DNA from: CAYSLC01 sp964431545
GTDB taxonomy: Bacteria > Desulfobacterota > Desulfobacteria > Desulfobacterales > JAABSP01
Direction: 5' to 3'
DNA: 42,174 nt
NCBI GenBank assembly: GCA_964431545.1
Contig: CAYSLC010000022.1
Coordinates: 1 to 42,174, forward strand
Shown: positions 1-7,751 of the stretch, piece after piece
Numbering within the stretch: the first letter of the stretch is position 1
How the letters are laid out: every line of letters begins with the position of its first letter
Notes under the pieces: generated by a model
Told to the model about the DNA's origin: nothing
Seen by the model: the letters and a program-made list of their open reading frames with translations, nothing else
Databases searched by the model: none
Made by a program: the position numbers and the translations under genes

Positions 1-497
1 TCGTACTGGATGGCATCGGCCACCACCGCCATGGGGATGGCGTCGGTGTGGCTGTCGAGGACGATGAGGGAGAGGTTCTCCGTCCCGTGGCGGTCGGCCA
101 GGGCCTTGACCACCCCGCCGGTGACGGCGTGGTCCACGCCGATCAGGCACGGCACCTCCGGCAGGATCCGCTCGGAGACCAGCCGGCCCGCCTCCTCGGC
201 GAACCGCCGGCACCCGCCGTCGTCCAGGAAGGCGACAAAGTTCTCCACCGTCGTCCGGGAGAGATCGCCGGGCACGGGCATCAGCCACGCCGGGACCCGC
301 AGGGAGCCGAGTTCCGACCACCCGCCCTCCGGAATCTCCCCCCGGAGGCGCGCCATGACCGCCCCGTAGGGATCATTCGGAAGGGAGGCCCCCCCGGGGC
401 CCACGGCGTGCTTCTCCTCGATCGACTCGGCCCGTTCGTCGCAATCGAGGGGGCAGCCGAAAAAGACGATCTTTCGGGTCTCGGAGATCTCGTTCAT
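1..497 (-). CDS. Ureohydrolase (arginase/agmatinase family), 3' part missing
   Basis: About 165 N-terminal residues are visible; the gene runs off the left edge. The family hydrolyses guanidino or formimino compounds (arginine, agmatine, formiminoglutamate) with a binuclear Mn centre. Two metal-ligand motifs are present: GVDHA at residues 120-124, matching the family GGDHS signature with His123, and DSHTD at 148-152, matching DAHxD with Asp148, His150 and Asp152. The remaining conserved Asp residues would lie beyond the window. The ATG at 497 is the first plausible start, with only a weak ribosome binding site. The substrate cannot be decided from this part, and an atypical N-terminal region of about 110 residues means the subfamily is open. 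It is separated from the next minus-strand gene by a strong hairpin. Confidence 0.8.
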   Translation of the reverse strand, partial: MNEISETRKIVFFGCPLDCDERAESIEEKHAVGPGGASLPNDPYGAVMARLRGEIPEGGWSELGSLRVPAWLMPVPGDLSRTTVENFVAFLDDGGCRRFAEEAGRLVSERILPEVPCLIGVDHAVTGGVVKALADRHGTENLSLIVLDSHTDAIPMAVVADAIQY

Positions 498-513
498 TTC
501 CGGATCATACCGT

Positions 514-555
514 TCCGGCGGACCGTCCGTCCGTATGGGGGGACGGTCCGCCGGA
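514..555 (-). terminator. Perfect 15-bp hairpin between methyltransferase and ureohydrolase genes
   Basis: Bases 514-528 and 541-555 are exact reverse complements, giving a GC-rich 15-bp stem with a 12-base loop. It lies just downstream of the methyltransferase stop on the minus strand and just upstream of the ureohydrolase start. There is no T-run after it, so it is not a textbook intrinsic terminator; it may stop transcription, protect the upstream mRNA 3' end, or act in the leader of the ureohydrolase. Confidence 0.5.
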
Positions 556-577
556 TCGTGTGGCATCGGTTCCGATG

Positions 578-1600
578 TCAGCTCTTGAAGTAGTCGTCCC
601 GGGCCTTCCGAAGCTGGAGGACGTTCTCCAGGGGCGAGCCCGGCGCCACGCCGCACCCCGGCGTGAGAAAGTCGGTGCCGTTGTCCAGGGCCGCGATCGA
701 CTCCTGGTAGACCTCCTCCGGCTTGCCCATGAAGATGGTGGTGGCCGTGGCCACGTTGCCGAAGACCCGGACCCCCTTCTCGCGGGCGACCTCCACGGCC
801 TTCTTCATGTCCGCCTTCTCCTCGATGCTGATGCCGGCCACGCCGGTCTCGCACATCAGGGGGATGATCAGGTCGGTGTTGGCGCAGACGTGGAGCACCA
901 CCGGCCCCTTGGCCGCGGCCACCACTTTCTGCATGAGGGGGAGCATGAACTGCTTCCAGGTCCGGGGGCTCATGAGGGCCGGCCCGGACGAGGGCTCGGC
1001 GATGCAGTAGTAATCGGCGCCGTTGTCGAAGGCGAAATTGACCGCCTCGATGGTCGCCCGGGTGGTGACTTCCAGGACCTTGTCAATGTTCTCCTTCTTG
1101 TCCTTCTTCATGGTCCATTTCAGGAACTGTTCGGTCCCCACCAGGTTGCAGGCGGCGGTCCAGGCCCCCTCCGACTCGCCGAAGACGACCACCTCGTCCC
1201 CCAGCTTCTCCTTGAGGATCTTAAACTGCTCCTTGTAGGCGGGAAACCGGCCCCGCTGGAGGAAATCGTCCGGATAATCGAGGCCGTCGAGGCTGTCGGC
1301 CAGGGGATGTTCCTTGATGTAGTACTGGAGATCGATCTTCGGTTCGCCCAGTCCGGCCCCGAGGACCTCGCTGATGGGGGTGATATCCCATCCCATGGCC
1401 TTCACCCATTCGAACCCGGCGATCTTGTATCCGGCGATGGCCAGCTCCGCCATGGCCTCGGGATCTGTGTCCGCCTTGGGCCGCTCGGCGCCGCACTTTT
1501 TCATCAGCTCCACAACGCCGTAGGTGGTGGTGGAGCCCACGGGGGTCATGTCGACCTCCTTGCCCTCCAGTCGGTTCATAAATCTTTCCTTGAGATTCAT
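578..1600 (-). CDS. MtaA/MtbA/CmuA-type methylcobamide methyltransferase (UroD superfamily)
   Basis: A 340-residue protein of the uroporphyrinogen decarboxylase superfamily, methyltransferase branch. These enzymes move a methyl group between a corrinoid protein and a thiol such as coenzyme M, using a zinc-activated thiolate. The zinc-binding pattern HxC...C is visible: His237 and Cys239 (LHVCAN) and Cys316 (PGCGV), which true UroD enzymes lack. Length fits the family (about 330-350). A strong AGGAGGAG precedes the ATG at 1600. It is the last gene of a minus-strand run headed by a FadR-type regulator, 67 bp after a small membrane protein gene. No corrinoid protein, substrate:corrinoid methyltransferase (MtaB/MttB type) or corrinoid activator lies in the window, so its methyl donor and acceptor are unknown. 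The family call is firm; the reaction is inferred. Confidence 0.85.
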   Translation of the reverse strand: MNLKERFMNRLEGKEVDMTPVGSTTTYGVVELMKKCGAERPKADTDPEAMAELAIAGYKIAGFEWVKAMGWDITPISEVLGAGLGEPKIDLQYYIKEHPLADSLDGLDYPDDFLQRGRFPAYKEQFKILKEKLGDEVVVFGESEGAWTAACNLVGTEQFLKWTMKKDKKENIDKVLEVTTRATIEAVNFAFDNGADYYCIAEPSSGPALMSPRTWKQFMLPLMQKVVAAAKGPVVLHVCANTDLIIPLMCETGVAGISIEEKADMKKAVEVAREKGVRVFGNVATATTIFMGKPEEVYQESIAALDNGTDFLTPGCGVAPGSPLENVLQLRKARDDYFKS

Positions 1601-1667
1601 ATATCTCCTCCTCGCAAAATGGTTTGGATCAATGTGTGTCGATTGGATCCGTCCGTTCGAAGCCGGA

Positions 1668-1904
1668 TCATCGCTTCCGGGGCTCCCCGGAGACCTTCCG
1701 GATCCGGCTTCGAAACAGCGGCTGATAGATGAACCAGAACAGGGCCAGCCACAAAAACAGGATGGCGGTCAGGTATTCGCTGCCGTCGAAAACCCGGCGC
1801 AGGAGGTAGAGTCCCGCGAAGACCACGACCATCCCCGCGATGGTGTAGGGCAGCCCCGCCTTGAGCAGGATGCGCATGTTCTCCTTGAATGCACCCTTGG
1901 CCAT
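1668..1904 (-). CDS. Small two-helix membrane protein next to permease
   Basis: A 78-residue protein starting at MAKGAF; a longer in-frame reading to 1982 would overlap the permease and is less likely. It has two hydrophobic segments (about residues 15-35 and 41-60) followed by a basic tail, so it is an inner-membrane protein. The start lies 4 bp after the permease stop, which suggests translational coupling and a shared role, perhaps as a small accessory subunit of the transporter. No family is recognised. Confidence 0.6.
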   Translation of the reverse strand: MAKGAFKENMRILLKAGLPYTIAGMVVVFAGLYLLRRVFDGSEYLTAILFLWLALFWFIYQPLFRSRIRKVSGEPRKR

Positions 1905-1908
1905 GGGA

Positions 1909-3399
1909 TCACTCGTCCTTCTTTTCGTCCTTCTCGTCCTCCGGCGCCGAATCCGGTTCGCCGGCGACCCGCTTTTTCCCAACCAGAATCTGCCGTACCG
2001 CCTTCTTCTCGTCGGTCATCGCCTCCCGTTCCGCCTCGGTGTAGTGCTCCAGGGAGAAGTAGAGGATGGTGCCGATGATCAGGGCCAGGGTCGGACCGGA
2101 CCAGAAGGGGCTGCCCCAGAGCTTGACGTAGTTGGCGGAGACCAGGACGGCGCCCATGACGCCGGCGATCCCCCGCTGGACGTTGGTCTCGCACATGGCA
2201 AAGGCGATGTAGATACACAGATACCCCTGGATCAGCAGGGTGAGACCGAAGCCGATCATCTTGGCCGGCAGGATGATCTGCACCAGGGGATGGAAGACCA
2301 TGCCGATGCTCATCCCCCAGAACAGCGATGTGGCGCCGCCCCAGTAGGACGGCTCCTGGTCCGGGGTGGCGTGTTTGTACCGGTTGACCACCAGGGCCTG
2401 GCCGCCGGTCCACTGGGGTCCGCACAGGGGAAGGAACGGCAGGTTGATCCCTTCGAAGATGTTCCGGAACGCGGTGATGATATGGTTCCGGGAGACCTGG
2501 AAGGGGACGTGCTCGTCCTTCCGGGCGGTGCTGGCGTCCTGGATCATCGCCTCGAGGACCAGGATGTCGCCGAAGGCGAGGACGTAGGCGACGATGGCCA
2601 GGGAGATGCCGGCGATCCAGTGGTTCAGCGAGGGCATTCCCAGGCCGATGGCGGAGAACGTGCCGAGCATGTCGCCGAAGGGCATCTCGATGATGAACCG
2701 GTCGAAGACCCCCACCGGCGGGGCGATCTCGCCGGTGATCAGGCCGACGAGATACCCCAGAACGAAGCCGGGGGCGATGCCGAAGCCGGCGACCCACGCG
2801 AACCAGCCGTACTTCTTCCGGTACTCCAGGGCCCGCACCGAAAAGAGGATGAAAAAACTCGCCAGGGACGCCACCAGAAAGGCGACCGGCATCTTTCCGA
2901 TGAAGGGTTCCCCCGGATCGAAGACCCGCATGAGGGAGGCGAACCCGGCGCCCAGGAGGATCCCCGACCGCATCGATATGGGAAACCGGCTGATCACCGC
3001 CTTGGTGATGCCGGTGACCCCCATCACCAGAAAGATCAGCCCCACCAGCACCTGGAGGGCGATCAGCGCCTTGATCCGGTCGGGCCCCATCTCGAAGCTG
3101 GTCAGATGGGCGATGTACAGGGGGATCCCCGCCGTGATCCACCCGGAGACGGACGGATCGCCGAAGGTTGTGTGAAGCAGGTAGAAGAAGTTGTTGATCA
3201 CCACCATGAGGACCGCCACCTCGATGGGGATCCCCAGAAACTTGACCATCGCGGCCGTGATCCCCAGCGGAACACAGCTGAGAATGACCCCCTGGATGAA
3301 ATCCTGGTACTCCACCCGGTAGTGGACGAACGGGATGCGCAGCTTGAGCACCCCCGCCGCGTACGGCTGTTCCTGACCATATTCTCTTGCCATCGCCAT
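1909..3399 (-). CDS. NCS2/AzgA-like solute permease
   Basis: A 496-residue integral membrane protein with at least ten hydrophobic segments and a charged cytoplasmic C-terminal tail rich in Glu, Asp and Lys. The stretch around residues 120-165 (a VTGITKAVISRFP-type motif followed by a Gly-rich SGILLGAGF segment) resembles the nucleobase:cation symporter-2/AzgA fold, in which a Pro-containing half-helix precedes a Gly-rich helix. Family members carry purines, pyrimidines, ascorbate or other organic anions; the substrate cannot be read from sequence. Its place downstream of a FAD oxidase and CCG Fe-S protein suggests import of the compound those enzymes oxidise, which is inference. Start is the ATG at 3399; an in-frame ATG lies two codons further in. 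Confidence 0.6.
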   Translation of the reverse strand: MAMAREYGQEQPYAAGVLKLRIPFVHYRVEYQDFIQGVILSCVPLGITAAMVKFLGIPIEVAVLMVVINNFFYLLHTTFGDPSVSGWITAGIPLYIAHLTSFEMGPDRIKALIALQVLVGLIFLVMGVTGITKAVISRFPISMRSGILLGAGFASLMRVFDPGEPFIGKMPVAFLVASLASFFILFSVRALEYRKKYGWFAWVAGFGIAPGFVLGYLVGLITGEIAPPVGVFDRFIIEMPFGDMLGTFSAIGLGMPSLNHWIAGISLAIVAYVLAFGDILVLEAMIQDASTARKDEHVPFQVSRNHIITAFRNIFEGINLPFLPLCGPQWTGGQALVVNRYKHATPDQEPSYWGGATSLFWGMSIGMVFHPLVQIILPAKMIGFGLTLLIQGYLCIYIAFAMCETNVQRGIAGVMGAVLVSANYVKLWGSPFWSGPTLALIIGTILYFSLEHYTEAEREAMTDEKKAVRQILVGKKRVAGEPDSAPEDEKDEKKDE

Positions 3400-3497
3400 T
3401 GCTCGTTTCCCTTTCCCTGTTTAGAAGTTTGGTTGAATTGGCCGCCATTGGGTACAGATTCGGCGGAAAGGACGCAACTGTTACGAGTCTCCGGTTC

Positions 3498-3520
3498 GGA
3501 GCCGGGGCATCCCCGGCTCC
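3498..3520 (-). terminator. 10-bp GC hairpin between Fe-S protein and permease genes
   Basis: Bases 3498-3507 and 3511-3520 form a perfect 10-bp stem with a 3-base loop inside the 146 bp gap between the two minus-strand genes. No T-run follows. It may be a partial terminator or mRNA stabiliser that sets different expression of the dehydrogenase pair and the permease/methyltransferase half of the run. Confidence 0.4.
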
Positions 3521-3545
3521 ATCAGGATATCCGGAAGCGCTCCTC

Positions 3546-4868
3546 CTACTCCCGCTCCTCGGTGGCCATGTCCATCAGCTGCACCAGGTCGAAAAGGCGC
3601 ATGTCGCTGTCGACGCGCTTGGCCCCCTCGTTGAGGTTGTAATGGCAGAACGGACAGATGGAGACCATCTTCTCGGCGCCGGTGGTCATCCCCTCCTGTA
3701 TCCGGTAGCCGGCATTCTTGGCCGCCCACTCCCCGAACCCGGTCATCACGCCGCCGCCGCCGCCGCAGCAGTAGGAGTTGTCCCGGATCCGCTCCATCTC
3801 CGTGAACTGAATCCCCGGAATCGCCCGGAGCATCTCCCGCGGCACATCGTAGAGGCACTGGGACTCCTCTTTGCCCAGGTACGACCCCTCCCACTGGACC
3901 GATCCGTCCTTGTCGATGGAGAACTCGTTGAGGTGCCGGCCGGTGTGGCAGGGATCGTGGTAGGTCACCTTCCACGGGACCTCCTTGGTGAACTTCAGCT
4001 TCCCCTCCTTGAAATACCGGTGGAGGAGGTCGGTGGTGTGGATCACCTCGATTCCGTCGAGCACGCTCTCGTATTCGTCGGAGAGCTTGTAGTCCTTCTT
4101 GATGGCCCGGTAACACCCGGCGCAGGAGGTGACGATGGTCTTGACCCCCTGCTCCTCGTGGAGCTTCTTGAAGGTCGAAAGGTTCTGCTCCGCCACCCGC
4201 TTGAACTCGTCGGCGTCTCCCAGGCGCATGGCCGTGGAGCCGCAGCAGATCTCGTTCTCCCCCAGGATGCCGAAATCGAGGCCGATCTTCTGGAAGACCG
4301 ATGCGGTGGCGGTGGGGATGACCCGGGCCGGCGCGTTGTAGGCGCCTGTGCAGCCGACGTAGAGCAGGATGGGGGCCGGCTCCTTCATAATGTCCTTGAT
4401 CGGCTTCTTCGCCTTCTTGAAGGGGCGGGTCCACTCGGTCCGGACCCGGCGGGGGCCCTGGTAGGGGTTGTTGTAGCTCCGCATGGATTGGGCGATCACC
4501 TTCTGGCTCGGCATGGGGCCCGCGCCGTCGGCCACCGCCTTGCGCCGCATCGCCTCGATGATCTCCGGGATGAAGGGCTTGTGGTCGAGTTCGCACTGGT
4601 TCTGGCATCCGGCGCAGACCGTGCATTTGTAGATCGCCTCCACGAAGTCCTCGGTCCACTCCAGTTCGCCGTCCAGGATCCCCCGGGCAAAGGCGATCTT
4701 CCCCTTGGAGGCCATGTTCCCGTCGAAGCCGAACTCCACCCCCGCGGGGCAGATCTCCCCGAAGGAGGGCGGCGGGCCGAACTTGTAGGCGACCTTGCAG
4801 TTGCCGCAGGCGGTGCATCTCCAGACGATCTCTTCCAATTCCTCAAGCGAGGGAATATCCCAATTCAT
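3546..4868 (-). CDS. CCG-domain Fe-S oxidoreductase subunit (GlcF/LldE/HdrD-like)
   Basis: A 440-residue iron-sulfur protein. An N-terminal pair of cluster sites is followed by two cysteine-rich CCG domains, as in GlcF, LldE, HdrD and DsrK. The second cluster site is classical (Cys82, 85, 88, 92). The first is unusual: Cys18, 21 and 24 are followed by a fourth Cys only at residue 40, so that cluster may be atypical. CCG domain 1 has Cys173, CC208-209, Cys249 and Cys252; CCG domain 2 has Cys307, CC367-368, Cys405 and Cys408. It starts at ATG 4868 with a GGAGGA site and lies 57 bp downstream of the FAD oxidase, the usual arrangement for a flavin-linked 2-hydroxyacid dehydrogenase, where it would carry electrons from FAD to the quinone pool or to another Fe-S partner. 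Family firm, partner inferred. Confidence 0.85.
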   Translation of the reverse strand: MNWDIPSLEELEEIVWRCTACGNCKVAYKFGPPPSFGEICPAGVEFGFDGNMASKGKIAFARGILDGELEWTEDFVEAIYKCTVCAGCQNQCELDHKPFIPEIIEAMRRKAVADGAGPMPSQKVIAQSMRSYNNPYQGPRRVRTEWTRPFKKAKKPIKDIMKEPAPILLYVGCTGAYNAPARVIPTATASVFQKIGLDFGILGENEICCGSTAMRLGDADEFKRVAEQNLSTFKKLHEEQGVKTIVTSCAGCYRAIKKDYKLSDEYESVLDGIEVIHTTDLLHRYFKEGKLKFTKEVPWKVTYHDPCHTGRHLNEFSIDKDGSVQWEGSYLGKEESQCLYDVPREMLRAIPGIQFTEMERIRDNSYCCGGGGGVMTGFGEWAAKNAGYRIQEGMTTGAEKMVSICPFCHYNLNEGAKRVDSDMRLFDLVQLMDMATEERE

Positions 4869-4925
4869 AGATTCCTCCGTATCTGGGTTGGCTCCCCGTA
4901 TCGCGCGCGCGGGGATAGGCGGATG

Positions 4926-6368
4926 TCAAATTCCGAATTTTCCCGGGTTCATGATGTTATTGGGGTCGAGCATCTGTTTCACCTGTTTGAGCAGGGATAG
5001 ATACCCGGGATGGGCCCGCTGATTGATCTCCCTTGCGAAGTCGACCGGCGGTTTGTAGGGAATGCCGCCGTGGTCGAGATCGACCTTGAGACATTCCACG
5101 ATGGCGTGCCGGGCGTTTTCGGTCTCCTCCGGACTCTTCTTGTTGAAGGGGATCATGGCCCGGAGCATGCCGTAGTGGACCCCCCGGTAGTTGGTGACCC
5201 GGACCGACGGGGAGAGGTTGTGATCGATGAGGATCTTCTTCCAGTCGTTGTAGACCGGCGGCCACGCCTTGAGCGGCGTAAAGGTCCCCGGCCAGGAGAT
5301 GCCGCCCCCGGCCTGCTTGGTGTAGTTCTTGGTGGAACCGACGATCTGGCTGGGGAGTTCCGTCCGGGCCCGCAGGGCCTCCTCGGGGTAGACGGTCCTC
5401 TTGAGGGACGATCCCCTTTCCTGTTCGGCCGCCACCACCATCTCCCAGATCTCCTCCCGGGCCTCCTTCTCCTTTTCGGTCCAGGAGAAGGTGGTGGCGA
5501 AGGAGAACCACTCCGGCGCGTCGTCCGGTTTCTGTTTGTAGGGGTAGGGGATCGGTACCTGGGCGAGCCACCAGGAGACGCCGGTGAGGTCGTCGCAGAT
5601 CTCGTAGTTGCCCAGGTTGAACATGTAGGCGGACATGTCCTCGATATTTTCGGCGGACACCGTGAAGACCTTGAGGACCGGCGGGATGGGATGGACCCGG
5701 ACCCCGATCTTGGTGACCACCCCCGACGTGCCCAGCCATCCGGTGAAGAGACCGTCCATCCGGGGCAGGGGAAGGCAGCTGTGCCAGCTATCCTCCTGGA
5801 TGGCGCAGGAGCCCACCCGGACCAGCTCGCCGGTGGGCAGGACCACCTCCATGCTGGTGATCTCCTCGCTGTTGAGGCCGTACCGGCCGCTGAGGCCGCC
5901 GATGCCGTGGCTGATGGCGTTGGAGGAGACGGAGGCCGAAGGCGGTCCCACCGGCCAGCTCCAGCGCAGCTTGTGCTTGTAGAGTTCCGTGGCCAGCTGG
6001 GCGTGGGAGACCCCGGGCTCGATGATGGCGTAGTGGGATTCCGGGTCGATGCGGATGATCTTGTTCATCCGTTTGAGATCGAGCAGAATCCCCCCCTCTT
6101 CCGGAATGCACAGCCCCCCGATGTTGGTGCCGGCGGTGTAGGGGACCACCGGAATCTTCTCCCGGTTGGCGAACTTCATGATCTCCTGGACCTGTTCGAC
6201 GCTCTCCGGCATGACCACGTAATCGGGGTTCTTCCGGGAGACGAAGGACAGGTCGTAGGAGTAGGCGTATCGGATGTGTTTGGCGGCCGTGGCCCCCTTT
6301 TCGCCCACAATCGAGGCGAGTTCCTTCAATACGCTTCCATCGACGTTCTCTTTTGGCATCTCTGTCAC
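4926..6368 (-). CDS. FAD-linked oxidase, GlcD/D-lactate dehydrogenase type
   Basis: A 480-residue flavoprotein with a PCMH-type FAD-binding domain (about residues 45-225, including the Gly-rich TAGTNIGG loop near 78-85) and an FAD-oxidase C-terminal domain ending in the typical DPNNIMNPGKF motif. Relatives oxidise glycolate, D-lactate, 2-hydroxyglutarate or alkyl/aryl phenol substrates such as 4-cresol. The GTG start at 6368 is supported by AAGGAGG 6 bases upstream; an ATG three codons in is the alternative. It directly follows the FadR-type regulator (18 bp) and precedes the CCG Fe-S protein, so the two likely form one dehydrogenase complex whose substrate controls the regulator. The substrate is not determinable from the sequence. 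Confidence 0.85.
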   Translation of the reverse strand: MTEMPKENVDGSVLKELASIVGEKGATAAKHIRYAYSYDLSFVSRKNPDYVVMPESVEQVQEIMKFANREKIPVVPYTAGTNIGGLCIPEEGGILLDLKRMNKIIRIDPESHYAIIEPGVSHAQLATELYKHKLRWSWPVGPPSASVSSNAISHGIGGLSGRYGLNSEEITSMEVVLPTGELVRVGSCAIQEDSWHSCLPLPRMDGLFTGWLGTSGVVTKIGVRVHPIPPVLKVFTVSAENIEDMSAYMFNLGNYEICDDLTGVSWWLAQVPIPYPYKQKPDDAPEWFSFATTFSWTEKEKEAREEIWEMVVAAEQERGSSLKRTVYPEEALRARTELPSQIVGSTKNYTKQAGGGISWPGTFTPLKAWPPVYNDWKKILIDHNLSPSVRVTNYRGVHYGMLRAMIPFNKKSPEETENARHAIVECLKVDLDHGGIPYKPPVDFAREINQRAHPGYLSLLKQVKQMLDPNNIMNPGKFGI

Positions 6369-6386
6369 GGTTGCCTCCTTACAGAT

Positions 6387-7151
6387 TTATAGGATATGGG
6401 GTTCGGTTGACCGATGGTCCTCGTTCGCCTCGGTTACCAGGCATAGCGTTTTGGGGTCGCAGAAAGCGGTGAGTCCCACCCCCACCTCCTCCACGTGGAT
6501 CAGCATCTCCTCGGCCGCCTTCTCGGAATCCCGGGCGCGCAGGGCGTCGAAGATCCGCCGGTGCGCGTAGTAGACCTGGAGGGAGAAATCGTAGTCGGGC
6601 TCGATGAGCCGTTTGATGTTGACCAGGGCGCTCTGCATGGAGTCGATGATGAGGCAGACCAGGCTGTTCTTGGTGATGACGGCGATCCGGTGGTGGAAGT
6701 CGATGTCGAGTTCGTAGGAGAAGCTGCCGGCGTCGAGGCCGCTCTTGGTCTCCTTGAGGTTCTCTTCCAGGTCGGCAAGGTCCTCGTCCCTCACCTGGGC
6801 GGCGGCGAGGCGCGCCATGGACGGCTCCAGGATGGTGCGGAGCTGGGTGAACTCCTTGATGGAGGGGTTCTGGAAGAAGATGTAGTTGACGATGTTGTCC
6901 CGGGCGGTCCCCAGGTCGACCTCGCAGATGAACGCGCCGCCGGAGACCCCCTGCCGGACCTCCAAAAGCCCCAGGGCCTCCAGGGCCCGGAACGCCTCCC
7001 GCAGGGAGGCCTTGCTCACCCCGAAGTTTTCCGCCAGTTCCTTTTCCGGCGGCAGCCGGTCCCCCGGCCGGAGGTCCCCCTTGAGGATCGCCTGGCGGAT
7101 CTGCTGGACGATGTTTTCGGAGATTCGATTGAATTTTGCTGTCTTAAACAT
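6387..7151 (-). CDS. FadR-subfamily GntR transcriptional regulator
   Basis: A 254-residue regulator with an N-terminal GntR winged helix-turn-helix (about residues 8-70; EKELAENFGVSKASLREAF covers the recognition region) and a C-terminal all-helical FCD ligand domain. The FCD metal-site residues are visible as Asp149, His153, His197 and His219, so it probably senses a small carboxylate bound to a metal ion, as LldR and related lactate/glycolate regulators do. It heads the minus-strand dehydrogenase run and faces the redox island, with a palindrome in the gap (7228-7257). It may therefore control both directions and itself. The sensed ligand is unknown. Confidence 0.9.
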   Translation of the reverse strand: MFKTAKFNRISENIVQQIRQAILKGDLRPGDRLPPEKELAENFGVSKASLREAFRALEALGLLEVRQGVSGGAFICEVDLGTARDNIVNYIFFQNPSIKEFTQLRTILEPSMARLAAAQVRDEDLADLEENLKETKSGLDAGSFSYELDIDFHHRIAVITKNSLVCLIIDSMQSALVNIKRLIEPDYDFSLQVYYAHRRIFDALRARDSEKAAEEMLIHVEEVGVGLTAFCDPKTLCLVTEANEDHRSTEPHIL

Positions 7152-7227
7152 GGTGGCGTGCCCGTTCCTTTTCGGTTGTCCGACTCAATTGCCACAAGCG
7201 GCACGGCCGTGTCAAGGAAAAATTATA

Positions 7228-7257
7228 AATATTAAAACATCAGATGTTTTTAATATT
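7228..7257. promoter_or_regulatory. Palindromic operator candidate in the divergent control region
   Basis: Left arm 7228-7241 (AATATTAAAACATC) and right arm 7243-7257 are inverted around A7242. The inner 8 bp on each side match perfectly; the outer part matches with one extra T. It ends 6 bp before the -35 box of the plus-strand promoter, and a minus-strand TATAAT (plus 7222-7227) sits beside it, which could be the -10 of the regulator gene. The regulator gene next door is FadR-type and these bind short palindromes, so this is the natural site for divergent control and autoregulation. The stretch is strikingly AT-rich against its surroundings. Confidence 0.6.
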
Positions 7258-7263
7258 TTGATG

Positions 7264-7292
7264 TTGACTTTCAAATTCCGGTTCGCTATAGG
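7264..7292 (+). promoter_or_regulatory. Sigma70-type promoter of the redox island
   Basis: TTGACT at 7264-7269 and TATAGG at 7287-7292 are separated by 17 bp. It reads toward the ferredoxin start at 7382, giving a leader of about 80 bases. The palindrome at 7228-7257 abuts the -35 box from upstream. Confidence 0.6.
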
Positions 7293-7381
7293 CTCTGCCA
7301 TTGATTCGCACGGTTCGGCCCCCCGCCGGCGGGGTCGGCCGGAGATGTCGGAGAGACCCACTTTACGGAAAGGAATTTGCC

Positions 7382-7738
7382 ATGGGAATCAAGATCGATG
7401 CGCTCAAGTGCACCAACTGCATGGCCTGCGAGATGGCCTGCGGATACCACCGGGACGACGGGTTCGCCTTCCTGTCGGCCTGCATCGTGCCGTACCGGGC
7501 AAGGGAGAAGAAGGACTACTTCGGCGTCCTGCTCAAAGAGGAGGACAGCCTGGTGGTGGCCAGACCCGAGGGGACCGAGATCAACCGGCTCGGCGAGGAG
7601 GCCGACCCGGACAAGGAGGCCGATGCCTCGGCCAAGCCGATGCTCCTGCGGGAGGCGTGCGACCTTTGCGAGGACATGAAATACGGCCCCATGTGCGTCA
7701 AGATCTGCCCCGTTGACGCCATCAGCGTGGAAGAATAG
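7382..7738 (+). CDS. Two-cluster ferredoxin-like subunit (AOR/HycB type)
   Basis: A 118-residue 4Fe-4S protein. The first site is Cys10, 13, 16, 20 (CxxCxxCxxxC) and the second is Cys93, 96, 105, 109 (CxxC, 8 residues, CxxxCP). This spacing is that of electron-transfer subunits that accompany AOR-family and molybdopterin enzymes rather than of free 2[4Fe-4S] ferredoxins; an acidic, Lys/Glu-rich middle separates the two sites. The ATG at 7382 has AAAGGA 7 bases upstream; longer in-frame readings begin before the ribosome binding site. It is the first gene of the operon, 13 bp ahead of the AOR-like gene, and is the likely electron partner of that protein. Confidence 0.85.
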   Translation: MGIKIDALKCTNCMACEMACGYHRDDGFAFLSACIVPYRAREKKDYFGVLLKEEDSLVVARPEGTEINRLGEEADPDKEADASAKPMLLREACDLCEDMKYGPMCVKICPVDAISVEE

Positions 7739-7751
7739 GAGGAGATCGAAA

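Noticed and set aside
578..1600. Calling the UroD-like protein uroporphyrinogen decarboxylase (HemE)
   Set aside because: The HxC...C zinc motif and the lack of the HemE N-terminal signature place it with methyltransferases.
1861..3642. 593-codon plus-strand open frame
   Set aside because: It is antisense to the permease gene; its His/Asp/Gly-rich translation is typical of GC-rich shadow frames and it has no family motifs.
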